Positions 10,861 to 20,340 of a stretch of DNA of 64,000 bases are shown here, in pieces; within the stretch, counting starts at the first letter, position 1, and the number at the start of each line of letters is the position of its first letter. The translations under genes and the position numbers were made by a program. Under the pieces are notes generated by a model. That model saw nothing but the letters and a program-made list of their open reading frames with translations. It did not search any database and was not told where the DNA came from. Source of the stretch: Deinandra increscens subsp. villosa (Eukaryota; Streptophyta; Magnoliopsida; Asterales; Asteraceae). The stretch spans positions 21,621,663 to 21,685,662 of the forward strand of contig JBCNJP010000013.1 of assembly GCA_039602395.1 (NCBI GenBank). The letters run 5' to 3'.

Positions 10861-11050
10861 TTTGAAATCGCACCAGATTCAGAATTTGATCGAATTTAGA
10901 CATCCAGATACTTCTGTTAGGTAAAAACATGACTCAGGAAGACTCGATTGATTAAAAATCAAACAGAAACACTTCCAATCACCCCTAACTGAAGGTTTAA
11001 CGTCTCGAAATGAAGAAAAACGATAGAATTCGACCATAGAAAGAGCCAAC

Positions 11051-11063
11051 AGCTCTGATACCA
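11051..11063 (-). promoter_or_regulatory. Primer binding site (initiator tRNA-Met type)
   Basis: On the minus strand TGGTATCAGAGCT lies two bases inside the LTR end (TTTCA at 11066). This is the standard plant sequence complementary to the 3' end of initiator tRNA-Met and marks the LTR at 11066-11423 as a 5' LTR for the sequence to its left. Confidence 0.8.
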
Positions 11064-11065
11064 CT

Positions 11066-11423
11066 TGAAAGTGCCTGGATACGGATCGGTTTGGACGAAT
11101 TGATCGAATACAAAACGTAATCAAATGAGAATCAACACACAAAACGTAAATAAACTCAATCTCTTATTGATAGAGAATCAGAGTTACAGAGAATTTCACA
11201 GAGACAACTCACAGACAAGTTCGCTCAAACTCTCTCAAAAACTTACAAAATACAAAGACACAAATCTATTTATAGACCTACGGACGTCCGAACTCCATAG
11301 CATGTCCGAACCCCAGGTTCGGCCAAGGCTCGGCCAGGGTTCGGCTGGAGTTAGGCCAACAGACCTAAAACAAAACATTGTGTCTTCGATCGATCCAGCT
11401 CATTGCCATTTTGTGTATCAACA
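11066..11423 (-). repeat. SIRE-type LTR, minus, with primer site on one side and polypurine tract on the other
   Basis: This 358-bp LTR opens TGTTGATACACA at 11423 and ends TTTCA at 11066. CCGAAC words and the dyad CGGACGTCCG lie just upstream of a TATA box (11266-11274). To its right is a polypurine tract and the 3' ORF piece, as for a 3' LTR; to its left is a primer binding site, as for a 5' LTR. That double character means it joins two units. It also forms the left arm of a large inverted repeat with 12348-12692. Confidence 0.8.
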
Positions 11424-11457
11424 AACTCCCCCTTGGAAACAGCTGGACCGTTCTTCA

Positions 11458-11772
11458 TCAGCCTCGAGCATCTGAAGTAGCCTCATCACCTTTCCTAACC
11501 AAATCATGATTGTTTCCGGCAAAAATGTTGAATGCAAAACAAACCCTTATCACCCTCTGGAACTTCAGCGCTTGATCCAAAAAATCAGGATGATACAGGA
11601 TAGGATTGTAATACAACTCAGAAATATCAGCCTTTGACAAGTTAATCAGCCACATAGGATCGTAGATCTTCAGAACCCGATTCTCTTCTTCCAAAACAAT
11701 AACTGCTTCACCCGTCTTTTCATTGCAGTACCACCACCTCAGATCCTTGATAAAGTCTTGTTGCATCTTCAT
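11458..11772 (-). pseudogene. SIRE 3' ORF C-terminal piece, minus copy
   Basis: These 104 residues are almost identical to the plus-strand copy at 11924-12313 and related to 2126-2452. The motifs YCNEKTGEAVIVLEEEN and MWLINLSKADI are present. It lies right behind the polypurine tract of the LTR at 11066-11423, the normal position for the end of the extra ORF. The upstream part is missing because the sequence turns round at the palindrome centre (11847-11923). Function unknown. Confidence 0.6.
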
Positions 11773-11923
11773 CAGTGGTATCTTCTTATAACATCAGGCT
11801 TCATTGGAAAAACCAGAATTATCAGCTTTTTACCAGTCAATGCATGAGCTTTTTACCAGCCAAACTCGAAGCATACATCCAGCTGATAATTTCTGCATTT
11901 TAAAAAGATTCTCGACAAGAGTT

Positions 11924-12313
11924 CATGCATTGACTGGTAAAAAGCTGATAATTCTGGTTTTTCCAAAGAAGCCTGATGTTATGAAGAAGATACCACTGAT
12001 GAAGATGCAACAAGACTTTATCAAGGATCTGAGGTGGTGGTATTACAATGAAAAGACGGGTGAAGCAGTTATTGTTTTGGAAGAAGAGAATCGGGTTGTG
12101 AAGATCTACGATCCTATGTGGCTGATTAACTTGTCAAAGGCTGATATTGCTGAGTTGTATTACAATCCTATCTTGTATCATCCTGATTTTATGGATCAAG
12201 CGCTGAAGTTCCAGAGGGTGATAAGGGTTTGTTTTGCATTCAACATTTTTGCCGGAAACAATCATGATTTGGTTAGGAAAGGTGATGAGGCTACTTCAGA
12301 TGCTCGAGGCTGA
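11924..12313 (+). pseudogene. SIRE 3' ORF C-terminal piece, plus copy
   Basis: The plus frame open from 11804 to 12313 covers the palindrome spacer and then this homologous part. It carries YYNEKTGEAVIVLEEENR, WLINLSKADIAELYY and HPDFMDQALKFQ, and ends about 30 bases before the polypurine tract (12336-12347). The first 40 residues of the open frame derive from the spacer and the opposite arm, so the apparent ATG at 11804 is unlikely to be the native start. Part of the SIRE extra ORF; role unknown. Confidence 0.6.
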
Positions 12314-12347
12314 TGAAGAACGGTCCAGCTGTTGCCAAGGGGGAGTT

Positions 12348-12692
12348 TGTTGATACACGAAATGGCAATGAGCTGGATCGATCGAAGACACAATGTTTTG
12401 TTTTAGGTCTGTTGGCCTAACTCCAGCCGAACCCTGGCCGAGCCTTGGCCGAACCTGGGGTTCGGACATGCTATGGAGTTCGGACGTCCGTAGGTCTATA
12501 AATAGATTTGTGTCTTTGTATTTTGTAAGTTTTTGAGAGAGTTTGAGCGAACTTGTCTGTGAGTTGTCTCTGTGAAATTCTCTGTAACTCTGATTCTCTA
12601 TCAATAAGAGATTGAGTTTATTTACGTTTTGTGTGTTGATTCTCATTTGATTACGTTTTGTATTCGAACAATTCGTCCAAACCGATCCGTAT
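12348..12692 (+). repeat. SIRE-type LTR, plus, missing its last bases
   Basis: It opens TGTTGATACACG after the polypurine tract and matches 11066-11423 in reverse complement. CCGAAC words (12431-12490) lie just upstream of the TATA box (12497-12505). It stops at CCGTAT (12692) and lacks the final 13 or so LTR bases, then runs into a primer-site remnant (12693-12699) belonging to the next, inverted LTR copy. Confidence 0.8.
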
Positions 12693-12861
12693 GATACCAC
12701 TTGAAAGTGCCTGGATACGGATCGGTTTGGACGAATTGATCGAATAGAAAACGTAATCAAATGAGAATCAACACACAAAACATAAATAAAATCAATCTCT
12801 TATTGATAGAGAAACAGAGTTACAAAGAATTACACAGAGACAACTCACAGACAAGTTCGCT
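12546..12861. repeat. Short-spaced palindrome of two LTR ends
   Basis: Arms 12546-12692 and 12715-12861 are reverse complements, with a spacer of only 22 bp that contains the LTR end and a piece of the primer binding site. It shares its left arm with the larger inverted repeat, so three LTR copies alternate minus, plus, minus within 1.8 kb. Confidence 0.8.
12702..12861 (-). repeat. SIRE LTR R-U5 fragment, minus
   Basis: Reading leftward it covers the last part of the LTR and ends TTTCA at 12702, followed by a primer-site remnant. Its right end (12861) is fused to pol coding sequence inside the word GCGAACT-GT, which both parents share. Upstream LTR sequence, including TATA, is absent. Confidence 0.75.
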
Positions 12862-13347
12862 CATCTTTCTGTAATGAATGTGACCCATGCGACGATGCCA
12901 CAGAACGGAATCTCTTTCGGATGCCTTAGACAAGAAACATTGACCTGCGACCGTTGCCTTTGCTGAATTCATGTCGAGCATGTACAAATTTGAGAATCTT
13001 GGTGCCCGCATAATCACAAACTCATCAGGAATCTTGAATTCAGGCTTCAGAATTAAGCATTCACTCCCTGTGAAAGCCGTTGTGAACTGCTTATCACAAA
13101 TCTGGGAGACGCTTAGAAGATTATATTCTAACTCTTGCACATATTCAACTTTGTCAAATGTGACAGCACCGTTCGAAAGTTTACCAATACCGGTTACCTG
13201 ACCTCCTTTGTTTCCAGCAAACGTTACTTTACCTCCATCGAAGTGTTTAACATCATGCAACAAAGAAATGTCTCCGGTCATGTGCCGAGATGCTCCGCTA
13301 TCAACAACCCAGATGTTATTCATCAGTTGTCGCGAAGATCCCTGCAT
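12862..13347 (-). pseudogene. pol: SIRE pol fragment: protease and GAG-pre-integrase
   Basis: The frame starts MQGSSRQLMNN at 13347, 17 bases after the gag stop. It has an intact protease site WVVDSGASRHM, then the connector and the first half of the zinc finger (LWHRRMGHIHYRKM). It ends at MSELV, where it becomes LTR sequence. Compared with the plus copy at 5184-8587 it lacks the one-base deletion before the protease site, so it shows the original frame relation of gag and pol: separate frames with a short gap. Everything after the zinc finger is lost. Confidence 0.85.
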
Positions 13348-13363
13348 AAATTAAGACAAAAGA

Positions 13364-16092
13364 TTAGTTTCGGGACGTACCCAAGCCTGAATCTTTGGGT
13401 TGACCGTCATCTTCAACAAAATCTTTACCTGCCATGGACTTAGGTTTTTGTCCATCAGTTACAAAACCCTTGGAGCTTGAAGCAGAATTTTTCAAAATCG
13501 ATTTTGTCTTAGAAAATTCTTTTTCCGATTTCTTTTCATTTTTATGAAAATCTGATGATTTTTCATTAGAATGAATTCTGCCTTGCTCATCCACAAATCT
13601 GACCTTTTTCTTAGTATCAGTTTGATAGCCTTCAGACATGTCGTCAGACTTTCCTGTGACAGATTTAGTGGATTTGGGTTTCTTCAACGGGCAAGTCCGA
13701 TATGTATGACCGCGAGTTTTGCATTTAAAACACTTTCGTTTATCAATAATGACCTTTTCACTCGCGTCATCATCCACCTCGGACTCAACCACCCGGTTTT
13801 GGAATTTGGGTTTAACACCATTCTTGTAACATAACGATGTCCAAATTCATCGTTACGTCCTGAATCATATCCAGACACATTCCCTGAAAACTCATCATAA
13901 AAATGATGATCTCTAAAATTCTGAGATCTGTTCCTATACCCACCAAACCTTGAATTATATTCACTCTGACCTTCAAAATCAACCCTTTTTGAACTTCTTC
14001 TAAAACTAGATTGATTTGGTCCACAACCAAACTCATCATAAAACCCTTCATCATTATAGAATTGAGACCTTTTAACAAATGGAATAGGTTTTCTGAAATT
14101 TGATTGTTTTTTATCATAAAAAACTTTCGGTGGTGGTGTTTGAACAATTGGTTTTGATGTTTTCTTGTTCTTCACACTATTTACCAACCCAGACTCAGAC
14201 TCAGATTGAAATGTGTCCATTACATTAGCACCACTGCTATTTCCTTTCCTAATGGGCACATTTCTCACTTTGGGATCATATGCTGGATCATATTTACATG
14301 AGAAAATTTGATCGATTAAATTTGGGTTCACCATATCTAACGGAAAATCATATCTAACGGAAAATCTTTGTCACTATAAACTCTATTGGAACCCTTTAAC
14401 CGATATGTTACCCATGGTTCAACCTTACCACAGTCGGTGTCCAAAGTAGAATTGTGAGCCTTGGCATTTGTAGATTTCAAAATTTTCAAAGAAAAACCTT
14501 TTTCAACAGTTTTAGATTTAGCCGAGGACTCAAATCCGACTCCACCGTACTTAGACTTCTTACCTGTAACAGATTTGCTCCGAGCAATCTGCTTTTGTTC
14601 GTATGTACTCAGTTTGGAAAGCTCAGATTTAATTGTTGGAAAATCATGTTTGGAGATTAAATTTTTATGATTTGGCTTACCAACTTTAGATTGAGTATGT
14701 ACCGAACTTTCAACATCTGTCTCCGACACTAAGTCATCGACTTTGTCAAGATCAGAAACATCATAAAAAAGCTCATCAACTGTTGAATCCAAAATGGATT
14801 TTTTAGTTGAAACTTTATCTAAATTGCTTTGTTCAGCTTGATTAAAAACATCTACCTTCTCCTCAGATGAAGGACCCAGTGTGATATTCACCGGAGATGG
14901 GACTTTACTAAGCTTGCCAGAAACATCTTCTTTTTCAGTTTTATACAAAAAGTTTGTGAAAGAAGATGACATTTGAACAGAATCTAATTTTTGTTTTAAC
15001 TCAAAAACCTCGATTTTCAAATCAGCGACAAGTTTGTTACTAGCAGCTAAATCCTTCTGAACAGACATCTAAGAGCACGCTCTTAGCAGTAGCAAAATCG
15101 TCACATGATTTACACATTGAAGGATATGAGATTATCTTTGAAGAGTCGGCCATCAGAGCAACAGTTTCAGTAAGATTGCTCATTTTCAATGAACCGATTT
15201 CCTGTTTCAGACTTGAATTTTCATCAGTAATTTTATGCATATCCCTCTGCAATGCAAGCATCTTATCAGCGATCTCAAGAGCATTCTGTTGTGCTTTTTC
15301 ATATCTCTCTTTCAGCGGAAGACTCTTCTGATAAAGATTTTCAAAATCATTTGCTGCATCAACTGCTTCGGCTTTCGCTGCATCGCATTCTCGAATCAAT
15401 GCCTCCTTCTCATCAGTCAGAAGTTTAATTTGCTTTTCTAACAAAAGAATTGCAACAGATTTGATCTTTTAAGACACATCAGCCATAAATGCAAATTTTT
15501 CTTCATTCACAGACTTATGATCACTCCTAAAGTTTAAGACTTCATCACCATCAGTCATTCCATCAAAAGTTTCCTCAGTTTTCTCATCATGCACTTCTTC
15601 TTCATTGTCAGTTGATTCAGTCAAAGTTTCTTCATCCTGCACATGAGTAACAATTAAAGCAGAAGAATCAGCAAACTGATTCCCCTAATTATATGTTTTA
15701 TCAACTTGAGAAACAAGTGCTTTTGTGGATTCAGATTTGGAACTAGAAGTACTCCCTGAACTCGATGAAGTATTAGATCCAGAAACATTTGATTTTGGAG
15801 TAAACTTCTGATATTCTTGTTTCTTTGGCTGCTGACATTCACGAGCAAAATGACCAAAATTGGAACAATTGTAGCACCTGCCTTTGGATTTATCAAATCC
15901 AATCCTGCCTCCAGAATTCAAATCCTTTCTTCCAGTTTTCTTCAAAAATCTGTTTACTCTTCTTGCCAACATAGCAAACTGCCAGTTTATATCCATCAAC
16001 TCCAAATCATCAGGATCCACCTGATCATAGTCTTCTTCAGTCAACTCAGCATTACTGACATTTCCAGTTATCAACCCATAATATGATGACAC
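13364..16092 (-). pseudogene. gag: SIRE-type gag, minus, with frameshifts
   Basis: Read leftward from the gap, the pieces 16092-15685, 15444-15040, 15068-14337, 14334-13684 and 13792-13364 together cover Gag. Order: a DQVDPDDLELMDINWQ region, first zinc knuckle CYNCSNFGHFAREC, Ser-rich linker, coiled coil (15444-15100), the long linker shared with 3416-5167, second knuckle CFKCKTRGHTYRTC. Two knuckles far apart are a feature of this gag type. Stops and frame changes separate the pieces; one is TAG where the related copy at 34074-35036 has TGG. The N-terminus is hidden in the 500-N gap. Not functional. Confidence 0.85.
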
Positions 16093-16592
16093 NNNNNNNN
16101 NNNNNNNNNNNNNNNNNNNNNNNNNNNNNNNNNNNNNNNNNNNNNNNNNNNNNNNNNNNNNNNNNNNNNNNNNNNNNNNNNNNNNNNNNNNNNNNNNNNN
16201 NNNNNNNNNNNNNNNNNNNNNNNNNNNNNNNNNNNNNNNNNNNNNNNNNNNNNNNNNNNNNNNNNNNNNNNNNNNNNNNNNNNNNNNNNNNNNNNNNNNN
16301 NNNNNNNNNNNNNNNNNNNNNNNNNNNNNNNNNNNNNNNNNNNNNNNNNNNNNNNNNNNNNNNNNNNNNNNNNNNNNNNNNNNNNNNNNNNNNNNNNNNN
16401 NNNNNNNNNNNNNNNNNNNNNNNNNNNNNNNNNNNNNNNNNNNNNNNNNNNNNNNNNNNNNNNNNNNNNNNNNNNNNNNNNNNNNNNNNNNNNNNNNNNN
16501 NNNNNNNNNNNNNNNNNNNNNNNNNNNNNNNNNNNNNNNNNNNNNNNNNNNNNNNNNNNNNNNNNNNNNNNNNNNNNNNNNNNNNNNNNNNN
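16093..16592. other. Assembly gap (500 N)
   Basis: Exactly 500 N, a standard placeholder. The true length is unknown, and the orientation changes across it (minus gag on the left, plus post-pol on the right), so the join may hide a rearrangement or an assembly error. Confidence 0.99.
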
Positions 16593-17083
16593 ATCAATTT
16601 TTTTCTTTACATTTCGTTTGTGTTTGAATTAGAAAATTGACAAAGCCAAAAATAGAGTCTTGTTTTTGTAAAATGAAAAATTCAAAAATAGAGTTTTCAT
16701 TTTAAGGGGGAGAATTGCATGTAAGGGGAGAAATTGAGAAAATGCATGTTATGAGAAGTAGGTGAATACTTGCAAAATATATAAAATTTTGAGAAATTGA
16801 TCATTGGAAGATGATGATACATTGGCTTACGTATCTGACTCTTGGATAGAGTAGATGAAAGAGCCATAAGATCATTGTTTGTTATGCTTGGTAGACTCGG
16901 CAAATTAGAAAGTATCCAGATGTGATATACACTAAATACTAATGCTTGACCATGTGGATAACATCTTGAAGTGTATTTCATGACAAAAATAGAAAAATAA
17001 GTGTGAAAAACAAAATGAGTAGTCATTGTGTATACATGTGTTCATTTTGCAAAGATTTAAACTTGTTTGATTTTCTTTATTTT

Positions 17084-17323
17084 GTCAAACGATCAGACTT
17101 TCTCTGCGTATCGAAAGATCGACCTGATTGTTGTTCGTTTGACGTTCTGCTTTATTTTCTTTGGTGTTTCATATAACTCATTGGGCTTTCTCTGCGTGTA
17201 CGGGAGTACCGACCTGATTGTTGTTGGGTTATACAATTTCAGCTTGTTTTATTATTCTTATTTTGTTAAATCCGAGGCCTTATCTGCGTATTGAAAGATC
17301 GACCTTAAGGTAGACGATTTAAC
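17084..17323 (+). ncRNA. Candidate structured RNA: three tandem stem-loops
   Basis: Units lie at 17084-17143, 17172-17233 and 17265-17323. Outer arms differ between units but pair within each: GTCAAACG/CGTTTGAC, TATAACTC/GGGTTATA, GTTAAATC/GATTTAAC. Inside, each has a 4-5 bp second stem, the strand CTTTCTCTGCG (CTTATCTGCG in unit 3), a hairpin with a bulged T and a GNRA loop (GAAA, GGGA, GAAA), then CGACC. A 7-9 base 3' bulge precedes the closing arm. The copy on the other strand at 31509-31747 differs by paired changes that keep the stems. Function unknown; packaging, translation control or RNA stability are possibilities only. Confidence 0.7.
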
Positions 17324-17864
17324 GTTCTTATTTCTTTTTGCATGGAACACAGTTGACAATATCATGAAAATATTATGCTTTGTGATAATCACAAGTGTAA
17401 TCACACGAGAAAAAGAAATAATCTCACAAGGAAAAGAAAATGTCTGAATATGTCTGATAGTGTGTGATACACTGGTAAAAGCAAATCAATTCAATACTTT
17501 GACATATCCAGATGTTATGAGTATGATTCTGCCTGAGTTTAAGATGGACAAATTATACCGGCAATCAGCATGACTTATGTGCTTCAATTAATTGACATTG
17601 AAGTATAGTTCAGTGCGTCATGATCAATATGATCACATATAGTGATCTTTCTCATACCAAAAATAGAGTTTGATTTTGTATTGCAATTTCATTCCATTTC
17701 AGAAAAGTACAAAAAGATTTTTGGTGTGTTTTAACATAAGTTTGAAAAATCAAAAAGATTTTAGGTTTGTTTTGATATAAATTTTCTAAAAGCCAAAAAG
17801 ATTTTGTTTCTGCTTTATTTTCGATCTGATCAACACGTGATACAAATCAAATTTTCAAAATCAT

Positions 17865-17900
17865 ATCTTGGAGTCTCGAAGAGACGTTTTACGCCGAGAT
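17865..17900 (+). ncRNA. Conserved hairpin downstream of the triple stem-loop
   Basis: Outer arms ATCTTGG and CCGAGAT, inner arms GTCTC and GAGAC around GAA. The homologous hairpin at 30976-31011 (minus) has TTCTC/GAGAA in the inner stem and CCAAGAT in the outer arm, a compensatory pair change plus a G-U to A-U change. All stem differences keep pairing. Confidence 0.6.
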
Positions 17901-18110
17901 TATTTAAATTTTGAGCAGGTTGCTAAAGTGAAAGATATCACAACTTCAAGTCTTCTGAAAATGTTGATAAGAGACAGAGATACACCAGACATTGTCGAGT
18001 ATTCAAGCTCAAGCTACAAGCAAGTTGAGGAAGAGTTTGTTCAAAGATTTATGTCATTGGATGAGTGGATTCTGCACTTGAGGGGGAGTTTGATTGAAGA
18101 TACAGATTGA
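17901..18110 (+). CDS. Short unrecognised ORF before the polypurine tract
   Basis: The frame is open from 17868 to a TGA at 18108-18110 but only the part after the conserved hairpin is plausible as protein. It sits where SIRE elements end their extra ORF. It is rich in Asp, Glu, Arg and Ser and has no motif I recognise. It overlaps the first GAGGGGGAG tract (18079-18090). It may be a remnant of the extra ORF or non-coding. Confidence 0.25.
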   Translation, partial: YLNFEQVAKVKDITTSSLLKMLIRDRDTPDIVEYSSSSYKQVEEEFVQRFMSLDEWILHLRGSLIEDTD

Positions 18111-18147
18111 TGATGTTAAAGATACTGCACACGACGAGGGGGAGTTT

Positions 18148-18485
18148 TTAGATACAAGATTTGTGCGTCGTGTGAAGTATCGAGTGAAGACAAAGACTAA
18201 GATCAAGACAAGGTTGGTTGCTAGCCGAACCTGGTTCGAACCTGAGGTTCGGATCAGACGAACTTTAGGTTCGCCTGAGGTTCGGCCAGTCGCTATATAT
18301 AGAAGTTTTGTCTTTTTAATTAGAGGACTGAGCGTGTGAGATCAAGTGTTAAGTGTCTGTTTTCTACGGTGTTCTCTGAGTCTCTGTTTCTCCGTGTTAC
18401 TGATTGTAATTGTTCGTTAGATCAATAAAACAATCGGTTAATTACTTGTTTCGTATCGGAATTAGCTAGATTGAGTAGACCACCC
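18148..18485 (+). repeat. SIRE-type 3' LTR, plus
   Basis: It follows the second polypurine tract. GTTCGG/CGAAC words occupy 18222-18290, with a TATA box at 18293-18302 straight after them. The opening bases are not a clean TG, probably mutated, and the right edge is approximate. The next sequence is the word array at 18505. Confidence 0.6.
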
Positions 18486-18504
18486 GATGCTCACGCATTT
18501 TCAG

Positions 18505-19020
18505 AAATCGCTAAGGCTGTTTTGGTTTTAGCGAAATAGCTAACTGCTGCTTAAGTCGCTAAGACAAGTCAGTGACATCCTCGAGGTCGCTAAAAGGAAA
18601 AAATGAAATCGCTAAGGACAAAGGATGGCGAAATCGCTAAGTGTAGATAAGCCAACAGTGAAATCGCAAAGGGATAGATCATTGAACTTGGTGAAATCGC
18701 TAAGCCCTGACTGACCAGATCGCTAGGTCTTAGATGGTTTTCCTGAAATTTTAAATCTTATTAGGCGAAGTCGCTAACGCAAAACCAATTCTGATGACAT
18801 CGCTAAGGCATAATAGTGAAGTCACTAAGACCAAATAGAAGTCGCTAAGTTCAAAATAGGTTTTTAAGCGAAGTCGGTAAGGTTTATTTTGCAAAAAAAG
18901 AAATCGCTAAAGGGAAAGGTATCGGAAATCGCTTAAACTTATGTAGATTATCTCAAAAATGCTAAGAGTAACCTTGTAGAACTCGAGATCGCTAAGAGCA
19001 TTTCCCCAAATCGCCAACAG
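18505..19020 (-). repeat. Interspersed ATCGCTAAG word array
   Basis: About 20 copies of ATCGCTAAG or one-base variants occur at irregular spacings of 15-50 bases. The word is the reverse complement of the CTTAGCGAT word in the LTR at 410-1327, so this is probably the U3 of a related LTR on the minus strand, cut off at its TATA side near 18490. Spacing is too irregular for a tandem satellite. Confidence 0.6.
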
Positions 19021-19681
19021 CAAAGAAAAACTTAAAAAATTTATAAAACTAAAAAAATTCAATTTAAGACAACTGGCCAACCGAATCGGGATCACCAACA
19101 ACAATTACACTTCAAAACTTAAGGATTAACATAGTGCATTGTTGTGATTTTGATGAAATAACCGAGGACAATTTTGGAATTAAGAAAACTTTCTAAGTGC
19201 ATGAAATTGTCAAAAACAACACTGACTCAGAAAATACTTTCAAAAATTGTTAAAGTTTCACATTTGACTAGAAACCTTATTAAAACAATTTAACTTGAGT
19301 CGAGCCAGCCCAAAACTTGCCAAATTGTTGATTTGAACTTAATTCTATAAATGGACCTCAAATTTGACTTGTTTTTCACAAACTTGTTGTTTTCAAGCAC
19401 AAAACACCAAATTTCACATATTATCACCAATTTGATTATGTCAAGGCGTAGTGCTTTCATTTGCACAATTAATGCCTTATGTTTCTGGCAATCACCAGTT
19501 ATTGCATAATTTGCATATTTTTGCATGGTAATGGTTGGACTATCATAGGAATCAAACCAGTCAATTACGTGATCATAGACACTTACAATTCAAATTACCT
19601 CACAGATTCAGTAACCTAAGTCAGATTATCGGTATTCTTTACCCACTTAAGCTCAAACAAGGTAATAATCAGCAAAATCAC
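19021..19681. other. Unassigned AT-rich sequence
   Basis: No coding frame, LTR edge or tandem repeat is recognisable here. It may be the distal part of the LTR to its left, since no boundary is seen at 19020. The Tat element starts at 19682. Confidence 0.5.
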
Positions 19682-20260
19682 TGTTGGTACCTGATTTCAG
19701 GATATATTGAGTAGCTCGCATAGGCTCGCAAGCACTTCACTGTAAGGATCCTGAAATTTATTTTTAGCTAACGATTACCTTCCCTTTGTTTATTTTTTAC
19801 AGATTACCTTCGGTATGATTCACGTGCCCTAAAGACTCGGTCAACTGACAGAAAACGTGGACCAAATGGACTCTAACGGCTAGTTGGACGACGTGGGATT
19901 AGTTGCTAGTTTTTAGGAAAGTAGTTGTTATGTAATCTTTTATATATTGAGCTCTAGGTTCACACACAACACACGATACGTGTTCTCGATACTCTCTGTA
20001 ACACTTAGAATACGAGCTCACTTCATTTGTACTTAAACAATTTCCGTTCTATAAAAGTTTCAGGCAGCAGGCACTTTAAGCCGGCTCCCAAGGTTTTTTG
20101 CTAGGATCCTTGAGGATACTCAGGGATTCCTTGATTTTTCCCTCATTACATCCTTGTGTCAACGTCTAAACTTACATTTTCATTGCCAAATTCATCAAAC
20201 ACACTACCGCACTTACAAAGTTTGATCAACTAATTGCTTAGGCAGTTTTTGACCAAAACA
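19682..20260 (+). repeat. 5' LTR of the Tat-type gypsy element
   Basis: It opens TGTTGGTACC and ends AAAACA, two bases before the primer binding site; length 579 bp. A TATA-like TATATATT lies at 19941-19948. It contains the GGATCC word that recurs through the element (19746, 20104). The matching 3' LTR is not in the window. Confidence 0.75.
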
Positions 20261-20261
20261 A

Positions 20262-20280
20262 TTTGGCGCCCACCATGGGG
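20262..20280 (+). promoter_or_regulatory. Primer binding site of the Tat-type element
   Basis: TTTGGCGCCCACC and the GGGG that follows lie directly behind the LTR, the typical position. The TGGCGCC core differs from the tRNA-Met type seen in the other elements here; the priming tRNA was not determined. Confidence 0.65.
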
Positions 20281-20340
20281 CAAGTGTTGTTTGAATTCAG
20301 CAAAGAGCCTTGATCTCCCTCTCGCTACTAATTTTTGAAA

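Larger units (their letters stand above)
9530..11065 (-). mobile_element. Coding-poor internal region of a minus-strand LTR element
   Basis: Between the LTR at 9146-9529 and the LTR at 11066-11423 there is no recognisable gag or pol. Short open frames carry no motifs. On the minus strand there are repeated purine runs (rc of CCCCCT or similar near 9533, 9619, 9690, 9888 and 10171). A primer binding site at 11051-11063 abuts the right LTR. The two flanking LTRs are of different subfamilies, so this is a composite or a non-autonomous derivative and not a clean element. Confidence 0.5.
11066..12692. repeat. Large inverted repeat of two SIRE 3' ends
   Basis: Left arm 11066-11846 and right arm 11924-12692 are near-identical in reverse complement, about 775 bp each, around a 77-bp spacer (11847-11923). 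Each arm contains the 3' ORF piece, the polypurine tract and an LTR. The two element ends therefore face each other head to head, with their LTRs outward. Transcription across it would give a long hairpin RNA. Confidence 0.85.
16593..18147 (+). mobile_element. SIRE post-pol region and 3' end
   Basis: This is homologous to 8588-9145 and, reversed, to 30707-32230. It contains the AAAATAGAG motif several times, the triple stem-loop (17084-17323), a second conserved hairpin (17865-17900), a short open frame to 18110 and two GAGGGGGAG tracts (18079-18090 and 18136-18146), the second directly before the LTR. No pol is present; it would lie in or beyond the gap. Confidence 0.75.

Noticed and set aside
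16052..16640. Open frames spanning the N runs (also 52523-53179)
   Set aside because: They consist of assembly-gap N and cannot be judged.
17100..17135. Hammerhead ribozyme, because GAAA and CTGAT occur in the stem-loop core
   Set aside because: The CUGAUGA core, its partner GAAA placement and the cleavage triplet are not arranged as in any hammerhead class; the GAAA caps a hairpin instead.
18505..19020. CRISPR-like regular repeats (ATCGCTAAG)
   Set aside because: Words of 9 bases at irregular spacing in a plant genome, no spacers of constant length, no cas genes. It is an LTR word cluster.
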